From Cymbomonas tetramitiformis (lineage: Eukaryota > Chlorophyta > Pyramimonadophyceae > Pyramimonadales > Pyramimonadaceae): a DNA stretch of 64,000 nt. Each line of letters opens with the position of its first letter. Position 1 is the first letter of the stretch. The DNA is taken from the NCBI GenBank assembly GCA_001247695.2, contig LGRX02024682.1, positions 1 to 64,000 on the forward strand, read 5' to 3'. Both the position numbers and the translations under genes were made by a program. This document shows positions 48,609-57,921 of the stretch, one piece after another. A model generated the notes under the pieces. That model had not been told where the DNA came from. It saw only the letters and a list, made by a program, of their open reading frames with translations, and did not search any database.

Positions 48609-49157
48609 TTAATTAAGTTCTCTATATAATAGTGAACTAGGATAGTGAACTCCTAATCTTCTTATATCATTTATTATCTCTTCTTGCCTCTTAATCTTCC
48701 TTATTTCTTCCTTTTCGTAATATAATCTAAGTTCTTCTTCAAATGATATGTCAAATTCCATATAACAAGCACCATCTATGTTCGTAATATCTACGTGTAG
48801 TGTGCCTTTTCTCACATGCATATCAACATCGATATGGTTATACTCTTCTTCACCATAATATACTTTTCTCATAAAAGTCAAAGCCGGAATTCTTTGACAT
48901 TCAAAACCTCCATTCATTTTAACTTCATCACACAAGTAATAATGTAATAACACATTAAATTGATATTTCCAATTTACTTCACGGCATGTGGGACACTTTT
49001 TAACATATTCATCACCTTGTCTTTCTAATTTGCACAAACACTTTTTACATATTGTACCTTCGTTGCAAACTTGACAAATAAAGTTGAATGTATAATGCGG
49101 TTTGTGTTCAAAAGACTCAAGGCAAATACAACAATGGTTGTTATCATTAGTATTCAT
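48609..49157 (-). CDS. RING-like protein (182 aa)
   Basis: HCCICLESFEH, ICQVC, ICKKC and KKCPTCREVNW give four Cys pairs. The C-terminal 110 residues are almost identical to 27011-27559, while the finger region carries most changes (PHYTFNF for FYETYNF; CKKCLCKLERQ for CNECICELESQ). Unlike the 27011 copy, it lies behind a fibre gene, on the virion side of the element. Confidence 0.65.
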   Translation of the reverse strand: MNTNDNNHCCICLESFEHKPHYTFNFICQVCNEGTICKKCLCKLERQGDEYVKKCPTCREVNWKYQFNVLLHYYLCDEVKMNGGFECQRIPALTFMRKVYYGEEEYNHIDVDMHVRKGTLHVDITNIDGACYMEFDISFEEELRLYYEKEEIRKIKRQEEIINDIRRLGVHYPSSLLYRELN

Positions 49158-49200
49158 TCTTGCTTTGTTTACCCTATTGAGTTACACTCTTTAAGTGGAT
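49158..49200 (-). promoter_or_regulatory. CCACTTAAAGAGTGTAAC upstream element
   Basis: Reverse copy of 26970-27010. Confidence 0.6.
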
Positions 49201-49212
49201 TTTATTTTTTGA

Positions 49213-49237
49213 GGTTTTTTGTCCCCCTGAAAAAACC
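49213..49237. terminator. GGTTTTTT ... AAAAAACC hairpin
   Basis: Eight-pair stem with GTCCCCCTG loop, eight bases from the stop codon of the fibre fragment. Confidence 0.6.
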
Positions 49238-49244
49238 GAAGAAA

Positions 49245-49776
49245 TTACGGGTTTGGAGAATGAGGAGTCAATTTCAAGAAAAATCTAATAACATCGGTTG
49301 AAAAAATTTCAACTAACGAAGAAATTCTAAGCTCCAAACCATTCTCTCCAAGTAAATTTGAAGATGCAACTAATGTACTTCTCCTCTCTTCGCTAGTAAA
49401 GAAACCTAAACCTTCACAAATCAAAACATAGTTGTCTACAATGTTATTATTCACATCTGAATCAGCGTGTTGAATTTTGAAATTAGCTTGTTGAGTACCT
49501 GTTTCATTACCTGCTAGCTGAAATATACACATTACACCAAAAGTATTTGAAGGAAATTCCAATATTCGAATACCTTGACCAGCTATAGGCTGTATTCTAG
49601 GAAAATTAGACATATCAAGATTTTCATATTGTAAAGTTTTTGTTGTTAACTTATTGCAATCTATATCATTGCAACCTATTATATCACCTTTCATATTGAT
49701 TCTAAAAAACTGATTTTCAGGCTTATCAGGTTTCTTTTTCATTTGTATCAAATATATAGTTGCAGGATTTGAAAGG
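49245..49776 (-). pseudogene. Fibre-like protein, 5' part missing
   Basis: Matches the C-terminal half of 50507-51463 (FFRINMKGDIIGCN, LEFPSNTFGVM, FKIQHADSDVNNNIV, RFFLKLTPHSPNP). Upstream it is cut by the next block's terminal repeat at about 49776. MSSFGN and the stalk are lost. Confidence 0.8.
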
Positions 49777-50165
49777 AGTAGTAAGGCACCGACTATAGGG
49801 TACGCTTTTTTATCACTATAAAAACCCTATGAAAACCCTATGACATATGTCATAACCCTATGTCATATATGTCATAAGTCATACAAGGAAATGACAAGGG
49901 AAAATGACAAGAAAAATGACAAGTAAATGACAAGAAAAATGACAAGAAAAATGACAAGAAAATGACAAGAAAATGACAAGTAAAATGACAAGGAAATATA
50001 CAATAAATATACAATAAATAATTACGTAATAAATGATAAATAAATTACGTAAATAAATGTGTAACAAAATAAGATTTAAATAAGTTCTAAAATAAATTTA
50101 AATAAGTTCTTAAATAAATTATATAAATGATGTATATTATTACATATATATATTATAAATTGTTC
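49777..50165 (-). repeat. Type 2 terminal repeat, outer end to the left
   Basis: AGTAGTAAGGCACCGACTATAGGG, then CTATAAAAACCCTATG, ATGACATATGTCAT palindromes, and a run of AAATGACAAG units from about 49890 to 49995. Next come ATTACGTAATAAATG and AAATTACGTAAATAAATG. Reverse of 36909-37240 with a longer ATGACAAG run. Confidence 0.82.
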
Positions 50166-50464
50166 TTAAGTTATTTTATTATCATTTACATATTATAAAA
50201 AGTCTTTTCAAAATAAAAGAGTCTTTTAAGAAATGTACAATAAATTTATATAAGTAAAAATATATCATTCAAACAATACAAACATTCACTCATTATAAAA
50301 AAAGTCTTTTGAAAATAAAAGAGTCTTTTGAGAAATGTACAATAAATTTACAATAAGTAAAAATATGTTATACAATATACAAATACATATTACAATACAC
50401 ATACAATAAAAGTCTTTTCAAAATAAAAGAGTCTTTTAAGAAATGTACAATAAATTTATATGTA
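50166..50464. repeat. About 105-bp subterminal repeat, three units
   Basis: AAAAGTCTTTTCAAAATAAA followed by AGAGTCTTTTAAGAAATGTA occurs near 50198, 50301 and 50408, with ATTTATATAAGTAAAAATAT between. Each unit can fold as an imperfect hairpin. Found reversed near 35850 and 36118. Confidence 0.8.
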
Positions 50465-50499
50465 GGTTTTTTCTGCTTTTTTGTCCCCCTGAAAAAACC
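50465..50499. terminator. Variant GGTTTTTT hairpin
   Basis: GGTTTTTTCTGCTTTTTTGT followed by CCCCCTGAAAAAACC. It has a longer loop than the other copies; the fibre stop follows. Confidence 0.5.
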
Positions 50500-50506
50500 G
50501 AAGAAA

Positions 50507-51463
50507 TTACGGGTTTGGAGAATGAGGAGTCAATTTCAAGAAAAATCTAATAACATCGTTAGAAAAAATTTCAAACAACGAAGAAATTCTAAGCTCCAAA
50601 CCATTCTCTCCAAGTAAATTTGAAGATGCAACTAATGTATCTCTCCTCGCTTCGCTAGTAAAGAAACCTAAACCTTCACAAATCAAAACATAGTTGTCTA
50701 CAATGTTATTATTCACATCTGAATCAGCGTGTTGAATTTTGAAATTAGCTTGTTGAGTACCTGTTTCATTACCTGCTAGCTGAAACATACACATTACACC
50801 AAAAGTATTTGAAGGAAATTCCAATATTCGAATACCTTGACCAGCTTTAGGCTGTATTCTCGGAAAATTTGACAAATTGAGATTTTCGTATTGTAAAGTT
50901 TTTGTTGTTAACTTATTGCAACCTATTATATCACCTTTCATATTAATTCTGAAAAATGGAGTTGCACTACCATCAGGTTTTTTTTGAAAATTTATAAAAT
51001 ATATCGTTTCAGCATTTTGTATGTCCACGGCTGAGGTATTCAAACCAATAAATGAATTACCTGATACTTTTGTTCCAAATAAATCAATGTTAGTTTTGTT
51101 ATTTGTAGTATTGTTTATTTCTCCATTGACTCTTGCATTTCCATTTACTAACAAACCGGAAGTTGTATTTACTTGCAGTTCACTGCCTGTAACAATTATA
51201 AGACTATTATCAGTTCCATCCTTTAGTTCAATTTGTGCAGTTCCACTATTTAAAACATTTTTCAAATATCGGAAGTTTATAATTGAAGTATTCAAAACGT
51301 CTCTGCCGTATAGATTGTTTACGTATACGTCACCAACTTTCCTTTCTATATCATTACCACCGGGTAGGTTTATCCACTTAGTAGACCCCCCAGTTGGAGC
51401 ATTTCCATTTACCGTATTACATTGTATATTTTTACAAACAATATCATTTCCAAAAGAAGACAT
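50507..51463 (-). CDS. Fibre-like MSSFGN protein (318 aa), intact
   Basis: MSSFGNDIVCKNIQCNTVNG start, GSELQVNTTSGLLVNGNARV stalk, FRINMKGDIIGCN, then a C-terminal domain quite unlike 23846-24829 (FKIQHADSDVNNNIV; GENGLELRISSL). Its last 160 residues are nearly the same as 49245-49776. Predicted receptor-binding spike; first gene after the type 2 end and repeats. Confidence 0.65.
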   Translation of the reverse strand: MSSFGNDIVCKNIQCNTVNGNAPTGGSTKWINLPGGNDIERKVGDVYVNNLYGRDVLNTSIINFRYLKNVLNSGTAQIELKDGTDNSLIIVTGSELQVNTTSGLLVNGNARVNGEINNTTNNKTNIDLFGTKVSGNSFIGLNTSAVDIQNAETIYFINFQKKPDGSATPFFRINMKGDIIGCNKLTTKTLQYENLNLSNFPRIQPKAGQGIRILEFPSNTFGVMCMFQLAGNETGTQQANFKIQHADSDVNNNIVDNYVLICEGLGFFTSEARRDTLVASSNLLGENGLELRISSLFEIFSNDVIRFFLKLTPHSPNP

Positions 51464-51488
51464 CTGATATATATATATATATATTAAA

Positions 51489-53282
51489 TCACAATTTAAA
51501 ATCAGGTTTAATCCAAACCAATAATCCTGAATCCGGAGTTGTTATAACTTTACTTTCCATACACACACCGATAATTCCAACATTATTTGTAGTAATTTGT
51601 GAAGCATTAACTGAACCTCCCGGAGCACAACCTAACATTTGACCTTTAACATAACTTCCATCAATAGCTTTGCAAGTTGTGAAACCTTTTGTACAAACGA
51701 AACAAGAATTTCCGGTTGTTGCATTTTGAACACAAACTCCAATAGGCATACAATTTTGATTAGATTGACTTGCCGAAGCTGCATATATTTTTATACCATT
51801 TACATCTGAAAAATCATCAGAAAATTGAACAATATCTCCAGCATTTATTGTAGCTCCGGTATTATTTTTAAAAGTAAATACATCACCTGTATGAGGAACC
51901 GGACTTGTGGGTAATGTTGCCGTATATGCATTTGTCAAACCTGTCAAAGGAATTCCTACGGTCGTCAATGATGATGTTGGCGTTGTATATGCCCAGTCTA
52001 TGCTACTTACAAGTCGTATAGCACTACAATCCAAATCACCGGTTAAATTAATGTTATTTCCAGAATTACCGACAGCCAAAACTTGACTTAATGAACCAAT
52101 ACTTCCAGAATTTATTGCACCAGATTTTATTTCACCGGAAACTGAATCATAATACAATTGTAAATTTTCTAATGTCACATCAGGACTTGGTCTTATAGGT
52201 TTTACCGTAAATGAACTTGGATTTACAGAATTTAATTCAACACCGGTTGCATTTATACAAATAGTATTGTTGACAGACGAAGTTCCTCCGGTATTCTTAT
52301 TAGCATATGAACCTAATGACACTGAATTTAGACCACTAAAAACTTCGCCTGCAAATCTTCCTACAGAAACAGATTCCACACCGGCGTTACTTTGTCCGGA
52401 ATCATCTCCTAAATTTACCGAATAATTCCCAGCTTGGTCATATCCACTACCTGAACCTAAAGCCAAAACATCAATTCCACAACCGAATGAACCAGCATTT
52501 CTGCCTATTAATATTGCACGTTGTGCATTTATATATCCGTCATCACTTGTTGTTTCACCAATACGAATTTTAGCATCTTGAGTACCGCCTCTAATCCTAA
52601 TTAAAGCACCATCAATTTCATCTTGATTTATCGTAAATTTTCCAGTTCCGGTAAAAGAAATATCATTCGTTGTAGTTGTACTTCCTTGGTCGGTAACAGA
52701 TTGTAAATTTTGGTTAGCCCCGGAAGGCAAGTTTTGAAGCAAAGAACCGTCACCAATAAATTTTCCAGAATTCAAAGTAATATCACCGGTGTTTAAAATT
52801 AGAGGTCCATCATTTAAAAGTACACCTGCTCCAAGTGGTTCTACATTCAATGTGGTTTGCATAAAGGACCATTCATTGATACCGTTGTCTCCTATTTTCA
52901 ATCTTGTTTGAGGAACAGGGTCTAAAGATTTAATTTCAAAAGAACTATCAAGTTCATCCAAACCTATAGAAAATTTTGCTTTACTTGCAGGATTGTTTAA
53001 AATGAAATCATAAAAATTGATATTATTTACCAAATTTAAATCACCGTCAGTTTGTAACTTCATAAATTCCCTTTGATTATTTACATCAGAATTATCAATA
53101 AAATCAATATCATTTTGATATAAAAAATCTGAAGCCATATGAATTGTTTGACAAGGATTTGAATTATCACCTATTTGATTTACATTTATTTGATTAATTG
53201 TTAAAGGGTCAGGAATAGTTATGGATGGAGTTTGATTTCCATTAAATGTACTTGCAACTACATTGTTTCCGAATGAAGACAT
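51489..53282 (-). CDS. Fibre-like protein with YadA-head-like repeats (597 aa)
   Basis: Very close to 22023-23822 over the first 330 residues (MSSFGNNVVASTFNG; ILIGRNAGSFGCGIDVLAL; SVSVGRFAGEVFSG). The last part differs: VPHTGDVFTFKNNTGATI, CMPIGVCVQNATTG, GFTTCKAIDGSYVKG. Divergence limited to the C-terminal third suggests a different target. Predicted trimeric. Confidence 0.7.
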   Translation of the reverse strand: MSSFGNNVVASTFNGNQTPSITIPDPLTINQINVNQIGDNSNPCQTIHMASDFLYQNDIDFIDNSDVNNQREFMKLQTDGDLNLVNNINFYDFILNNPASKAKFSIGLDELDSSFEIKSLDPVPQTRLKIGDNGINEWSFMQTTLNVEPLGAGVLLNDGPLILNTGDITLNSGKFIGDGSLLQNLPSGANQNLQSVTDQGSTTTTNDISFTGTGKFTINQDEIDGALIRIRGGTQDAKIRIGETTSDDGYINAQRAILIGRNAGSFGCGIDVLALGSGSGYDQAGNYSVNLGDDSGQSNAGVESVSVGRFAGEVFSGLNSVSLGSYANKNTGGTSSVNNTICINATGVELNSVNPSSFTVKPIRPSPDVTLENLQLYYDSVSGEIKSGAINSGSIGSLSQVLAVGNSGNNINLTGDLDCSAIRLVSSIDWAYTTPTSSLTTVGIPLTGLTNAYTATLPTSPVPHTGDVFTFKNNTGATINAGDIVQFSDDFSDVNGIKIYAASASQSNQNCMPIGVCVQNATTGNSCFVCTKGFTTCKAIDGSYVKGQMLGCAPGGSVNASQITTNNVGIIGVCMESKVITTPDSGLLVWIKPDFKL

Positions 53283-53308
53283 TATATATCATAACACAAG
53301 TTTTAAAT

Positions 53309-53653
53309 TTACGGTTGAGCAAGTTTCATAAACACCGTTCCAAATTTATCAGCTGGATCTGCTCTGAATACATATAATCCATTTACTTGTGTAATTTCTT
53401 CAATCGGAGGAACGTTATTTGTGTCTACGATAGGCAAACCTCCAAATCTAACTTTCATTTTATTTTCTTTTGCAGCCATATTCAAACTTGTAACACCCGG
53501 GTTACCACTTTGACTTCCATCAATATCCATTATGATATTAGCTCCAATCATTTGCAAGGTTGTTCTTGTTACTTTATTTTTAGCACCAATAAACACACCG
53601 TCATTAACTTTAATATTCTTATCTAAAACAAAATCATTTCCAAAAGAAGACAT
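53309..53653 (-). CDS. Short MSSFGN-tagged virion-module protein (114 aa)
   Basis: MSSFGNDFVLDKNIKVND, MIGANIIMDIDGSQSGNPG, DKFGTVFMKLAQP. Homologue of 21652-21993 with 27 bp to the next gene. The tag matches that of the two fibres. Confidence 0.65.
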   Translation of the reverse strand: MSSFGNDFVLDKNIKVNDGVFIGAKNKVTRTTLQMIGANIIMDIDGSQSGNPGVTSLNMAAKENKMKVRFGGLPIVDTNNVPPIEEITQVNGLYVFRADPADKFGTVFMKLAQP

Positions 53654-53682
53654 TATATATATAATATTATATTACAAATTTT

Positions 53683-53998
53683 TTATTTTACAAAAAATGT
53701 TGGTGCAAGTTTCGGTAATTTATTGTTTAATGGATAAATATTGGGAAATGAAAACATAGCATTTTGTTTTGTAATTTTATCACCGTGTCCTAATGTATAT
53801 GATTTGAAACCTGACATAGGGTCCACATTAGAAACTCTTGCTGGTGGTCGTAAATCTTGAATTGTTTTTGCAAGGAATCATCATCATTGAAGGACTTCTA
53901 AATCCTGAAGTTAACATTAAATTTGGTAAAGTAACATTTATTTTCCCTAAAGACTTTCCTAGATTTTTAGAATTGATTTGTCCAGCTTGTTCAACCAT
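53683..53998 (-). pseudogene. 104-aa virion-module protein, frameshifted
   Basis: MVEQAGQINSKNLGKSLGK and LMLTSGFRSPSMM match 21315. One base too many in the A-run near 53870 (CAAAAACAATTC versus CAAAACAATC) shifts the frame; the remaining bases still align to the stop at 53683. Confidence 0.8.
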
Positions 53999-54022
53999 AT
54001 ATTATTTATAAATAAATAGGTT

Positions 54023-55366
54023 TTACACAACAACTTCAATCATTCTACCCATACCTATGCGAAGTGTAGAAGTACATTCACAAATTACAAAAGTTTCGTT
54101 ATCACCACCGGGAATAGCTTCTTGTAAAGCATCTGTGCCCGCTTGTGTTTGTAAGAAGAATTGAGAGTTCAAACCACGTGTATCTAGGCCACTAAGACTA
54201 CGAACATTCATTTCGGAAGGCATATTAAGCCTTAACATAGCAGTCCAATAAGAATTATACCAGTTCTCCAAAGAATTTATTTTGCATCCAGAATCAACCG
54301 AATAATTATCCGCTTTTCCTATAGTTAGTAAATTAAAGGCATCCAGAGCGGTTGCTCTATAATTTGGATAATAAAGTGAATTTATATTATATTGAAAAGA
54401 TTGAATTTTTCCTGCATAAAATCTAAAATATGACGGCACATAAGTTGCTCCAATTTTATTATCAATTTTATGCAAACCTGCATTTGTTGAATTATAAGTT
54501 GAAGGTCTTTGCACGGCGTACAAATTATCTAAACATTGAGTAGATAAAGAAAATCTAGTTGATTTGTCCATTTTTGTTTGGGAATCCAAGAATGTAAAAT
54601 AATTTTTAAAAGGCACCTCAATAAATGAATCTTCTCTTAATTTACGTTCCACGGCGCTATCATAAACACCATTTGAAAATGTAATTGTTTCAATTGTAAA
54701 ATGCAAATCTTGTAATTCCCAAGAAGCATTTGCAGCCAGTTCTGCTGCCCCAGTTCCGACAAAACCATTTCCAGCTCCTAATGATTTTTGGTATGCCCCT
54801 AAAACTTCAGGACCGTGCATATAAAATCGTATTTGTATACTTGGTAATAATGCTGTATCAATATAGTCTGGACTTGCTTCGCCTATAAATTGTAAAAAGT
54901 TGTTTAATATATATGGTCGTAATTCTGTATAATAGTCATCAGTATTTACATTTATTTCTTGATTTTTTAAAACTCTTTGATACGAAACTTCTTTATTCAA
55001 CGTTGTATTTATATTATCCAACACAGTTGAAACCGTTGAATATTGTTGCATACCACTCGAAATTTGAATTCCACCGCTGTAAATTTCTACCCTTTGAATA
55101 AGTTTTTCTATACCGTTTGGTAATGTTGTTATAACTACATCAGCCTGTGCCGCAGCGTTGGTACAAGCAATATTAGTTTCATTAGCACGACCTTGACAAT
55201 GCAAACTTAGGCTTTTCATATTTATTAAAGAGTTCACAGGTAAATTTAAAGTTATTACACCATATGGACCTACTCTTGTCAAATTTGTTGTTTCTAATCT
55301 ATAATAGTTGGTGGAATATCCGTTTAATTTTTGAAGACCAAATGCAAGGCTATAAGGTAAAGACAT
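54023..55366 (-). CDS. Major capsid protein, double jelly roll (447 aa), intact
   Basis: The best MCP copy. MSLPYSLAFGLQKLNGYSTN starts the first jelly roll; PYGVITLNLPVNSL and TTLPNGIEKLIQRVEIYSGG follow. RPYILNNFLQFIG and FYMHGPEVLGAYQKS lie near the middle. The second half has GATYVPSYFRFYAG, NSLENWYNSYWTAMLRLNMP and an end STLRIGMGRMIEVVV. Such ends and the LP(N)GIExLIxR segment are typical of PLV capsid proteins. At 447 residues it is on the short side. It lies between the penton and 104-aa genes, like the broken copy at 19946. No sign of decay. Confidence 0.85.
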   Translation of the reverse strand: MSLPYSLAFGLQKLNGYSTNYYRLETTNLTRVGPYGVITLNLPVNSLINMKSLSLHCQGRANETNIACTNAAAQADVVITTLPNGIEKLIQRVEIYSGGIQISSGMQQYSTVSTVLDNINTTLNKEVSYQRVLKNQEINVNTDDYYTELRPYILNNFLQFIGEASPDYIDTALLPSIQIRFYMHGPEVLGAYQKSLGAGNGFVGTGAAELAANASWELQDLHFTIETITFSNGVYDSAVERKLREDSFIEVPFKNYFTFLDSQTKMDKSTRFSLSTQCLDNLYAVQRPSTYNSTNAGLHKIDNKIGATYVPSYFRFYAGKIQSFQYNINSLYYPNYRATALDAFNLLTIGKADNYSVDSGCKINSLENWYNSYWTAMLRLNMPSEMNVRSLSGLDTRGLNSQFFLQTQAGTDALQEAIPGGDNETFVICECTSTLRIGMGRMIEVVV

Positions 55367-55402
55367 TTTCTATAATATAATAAATAAAAAATAAAAAATT
55401 GT

Positions 55403-56386
55403 TCATTGAGAATACTCTTTTAATTTCAAAGAAATTGCAAAATTAATGGATTGTTCTGTACCATTTTTTGACAAGGCTGTTGGAATTAATCTAGATTTAT
55501 TATCAGTTATTGAAATTCGTAATTGAGAAAATTGTGAAGCTTGTACATCTATACCAAAGTTTTCATCAAAATCTAAATATGAAATAAATTTACTAGAAAT
55601 ATCGGAAGGTAATAATACTTTTCCTAAAATGTCGCTACTTATTATTTGATTTTGATTTATAGTGTTTGAAAGATTAGTACTTTGTAAATTATTTGTTGGT
55701 AACGTGGTAATTCTTAAATAAATAGCATCATTTGTTTGTAAATTACCCGGAAATTTAGATTTAAATAACAAATATGGTGTTTCAATATCAAATAAATTTT
55801 TTACTTGAGAAATATTTGTTAATCCTGCAACAGATTTATTTGTTCGTCCTCCTAAAATTTGATCAACATCATTATATTTCCCAGGAGAATTAAATATAGC
55901 AGTTAATGCATTACCTAATGCACTGCCTGGAACAGTTTGGAAATCACCGGTAATTGAAAATGCAACAAATTTAATGTCTGGTGCAACTTTACTAAGTTGT
56001 ATATTAAAATGTCCAGAAATAGCCTCATATGTAACGGTTACGCTATCAGCGGGTGCAACAAAATTAAAGTTGGCTACAAGAACATTTAAAATAATGGTTT
56101 ACAAAATTGATTTTAAATCATCTAAATTCGTGTAATTTCCATCTGGTATTCTACATTCATATAAATCATTTGTGCTTATTTTTGCTATATAAAAAATACC
56201 ATTGTATTCATTGATGGTGTACCAAGTTTTTGCGGCGGAAAAAGAATTTAAAATAATTTTTAATCTATTTATGTTTCTATAATTTGTTAATTGTGTCGGA
56301 ACATTTATATTTATTATTCTTGAATCACCAGTGGTTGATAAATCTTCACTAGATAAATAAAGGGTTCGTTCAGATATTGGATTCAT
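55403..56386 (-). pseudogene. Minor capsid (penton) candidate with a nonsense codon
   Basis: Aligns with 18940-19923 throughout in one frame (ISERTLYLSSEDLS; AAKTWYTINEYNGIFYI; IPDGNYTNLDDL). A TAA at about 56099-56101 stands for the Glu of SILETIIL. The rest stays open to 55403. One point change would account for it. Confidence 0.75.
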
Positions 56387-56606
56387 TATTATCTCTATTT
56401 AATATATGAATATAATTTTTATTTTCATCAATTTCTTTTTGAGGGTCCCTTTTTAATGGTAATGGAATATCCACAACATTTCCGTTATACATTTTTTCAT
56501 AAAATTCAGGTCGTGCTATATAATCATCAATAATTAATTCTAAATAAAATGTACATAAATTTGGATATAATATCTGAGCATTTTTCATTAATTGTTCACG
56601 TTCCAT
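56370..56606 (-). CDS. Small conserved protein between lipase and penton (78 aa)
   Basis: MEREQLMKNAQILYPNLCTF, PEFYEKMYNGN, IPLPLKRDPQK. Overlaps of 11 bp with the lipase and 17 bp with the penton frame are kept. More diverged than the other two copies are from each other. Confidence 0.7.
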   Translation of the reverse strand: MEREQLMKNAQILYPNLCTFYLELIIDDYIARPEFYEKMYNGNVVDIPLPLKRDPQKEIDENKNYIHILNRDNNESNI

Positions 56607-57921
56607 AATTTACCAAAATATTATTTTTGTTGTCTTTTATTGTATTTTTATTTATATTTGTATATTTATTTGATAACGATGTATTTACATTTCTACTAAA
56701 ATTTGTCATTCTTTGAGGACCTTTGTTGGAAATATAATCTGCTAACATTCTAGCTTCTAATGGTGCATCGTCGTGTAAATAATTTGCATCAATGTCAAAA
56801 TTGACTCCTAATAGCCCTAATGGATTTAAATCTTCTGAAATTTGGTGGTTAAATTCATAACTTTCAACATTATTTATTGACATATTTCTTGCATCTTTTA
56901 AAGCATTTCCAAAAGTATAAATATCAAGCCCCGTCCCTATAGTGTTTAACGTTGATTTTAATAAATTAACTTTATTAACTTTATTGTTTTTTGGTAATTG
57001 AAAAAACTGTTTCAAATTATGTGGAGATGTTAAATATTCATAGGGTTGTTTGAATAAATCATAAGGATTTTTGTTTTCAAAATAATGAAACAACTTTCTA
57101 TTTGAATTTGATGGTATTTTCAAGGCTCCGGCTGTGGCCCAGTCCGTCAACACTCTATGAATGTTTTGTGGTGCATTTCCAACAATCTTAGGAATATGTA
57201 AATGAGAAAGAAATGGATTGAAAGTTGTTGATTTAACATTAAAGTTTTCACCGACGTGTATTGCTTTTGCCCCGCCTAATGAGGTTCCTAATAATTCTAT
57301 TTGATGATTTGGGTATTTTTCCAAAGTTTTCAAATAAACATTTTCAGCGCGTTTGAAAGATTTTTGTTGTGAATGTTTTCCTTTAATTACTGAAAGAATA
57401 TCTACTTTGTCCTCGTTCAAAAATGACGGGTTTGAGCTTGCCCCGTGGTATGCTATATGAATCTTGTTTTTTCCATTATTAAAAACCGCTGCATCATATG
57501 ATGACAAATGTGGATCTAATTTGAATTTATTTCCAAAAATTTCCTTATCCATTTGTTGTTGAGCATTTGTAATTGTAAAATGTTCATATCCACCCGGGTA
57601 ATTCAACTCCGGTGTATAATTTCTTGATCCTAAATATGTTGAAATACCCACTTGGTATGCTTTCTCTCTTAATTCATTTGAAAATACTTGTTTTATTTCT
57701 TTTGCTTGGAGTTCGGCTAATCCTTTAAATAATGTGTTTAATTGAAATTTGTAATCTTGTTTTATCTTTTTATTCCTTTGATCATTATAAAAGTCTTTTT
57801 CATTTTGGAAAGTCTTTCTTTTAAAGGAGTATTCTTTTACTTTGGACTTGGAAATTATATTATAGTTGGTCTTACAGAAATCATTTTGGGAATAAATCTT
57901 GGAACATAAATGCTTCTTCAT
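56596..57921 (-). CDS. Lipase-like protein (441 aa), intact
   Basis: Predicted esterase or lipase of the alpha/beta-hydrolase fold: IHIAYHGASSNPSFL before the active site, IELLGTSLGGAKAIH with the nucleophile Ser near residue 215, then FNPFLSHLH and VLTDWATAGALKIPSN. The remaining triad members are not certain. No signal peptide. Its place in the virion module suggests a particle-borne enzyme that opens host membranes during entry, similar in idea to the phospholipase of some parvoviruses and adintoviruses. That role is inference. Confidence 0.7.
   Translation of the reverse strand: MKKHLCSKIYSQNDFCKTNYNIISKSKVKEYSFKRKTFQNEKDFYNDQRNKKIKQDYKFQLNTLFKGLAELQAKEIKQVFSNELREKAYQVGISTYLGSRNYTPELNYPGGYEHFTITNAQQQMDKEIFGNKFKLDPHLSSYDAAVFNNGKNKIHIAYHGASSNPSFLNEDKVDILSVIKGKHSQQKSFKRAENVYLKTLEKYPNHQIELLGTSLGGAKAIHVGENFNVKSTTFNPFLSHLHIPKIVGNAPQNIHRVLTDWATAGALKIPSNSNRKLFHYFENKNPYDLFKQPYEYLTSPHNLKQFFQLPKNNKVNKVNLLKSTLNTIGTGLDIYTFGNALKDARNMSINNVESYEFNHQISEDLNPLGLLGVNFDIDANYLHDDAPLEARMLADYISNKGPQRMTNFSRNVNTSLSNKYTNINKNTIKDNKNNILVNYGT

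Noticed and set aside
49890..49995. CRISPR-like array (ATGACAAG units)
   Set aside because: Units are about 10 bp with no spacers of even length and no cas gene; it is a minisatellite in a terminal repeat.
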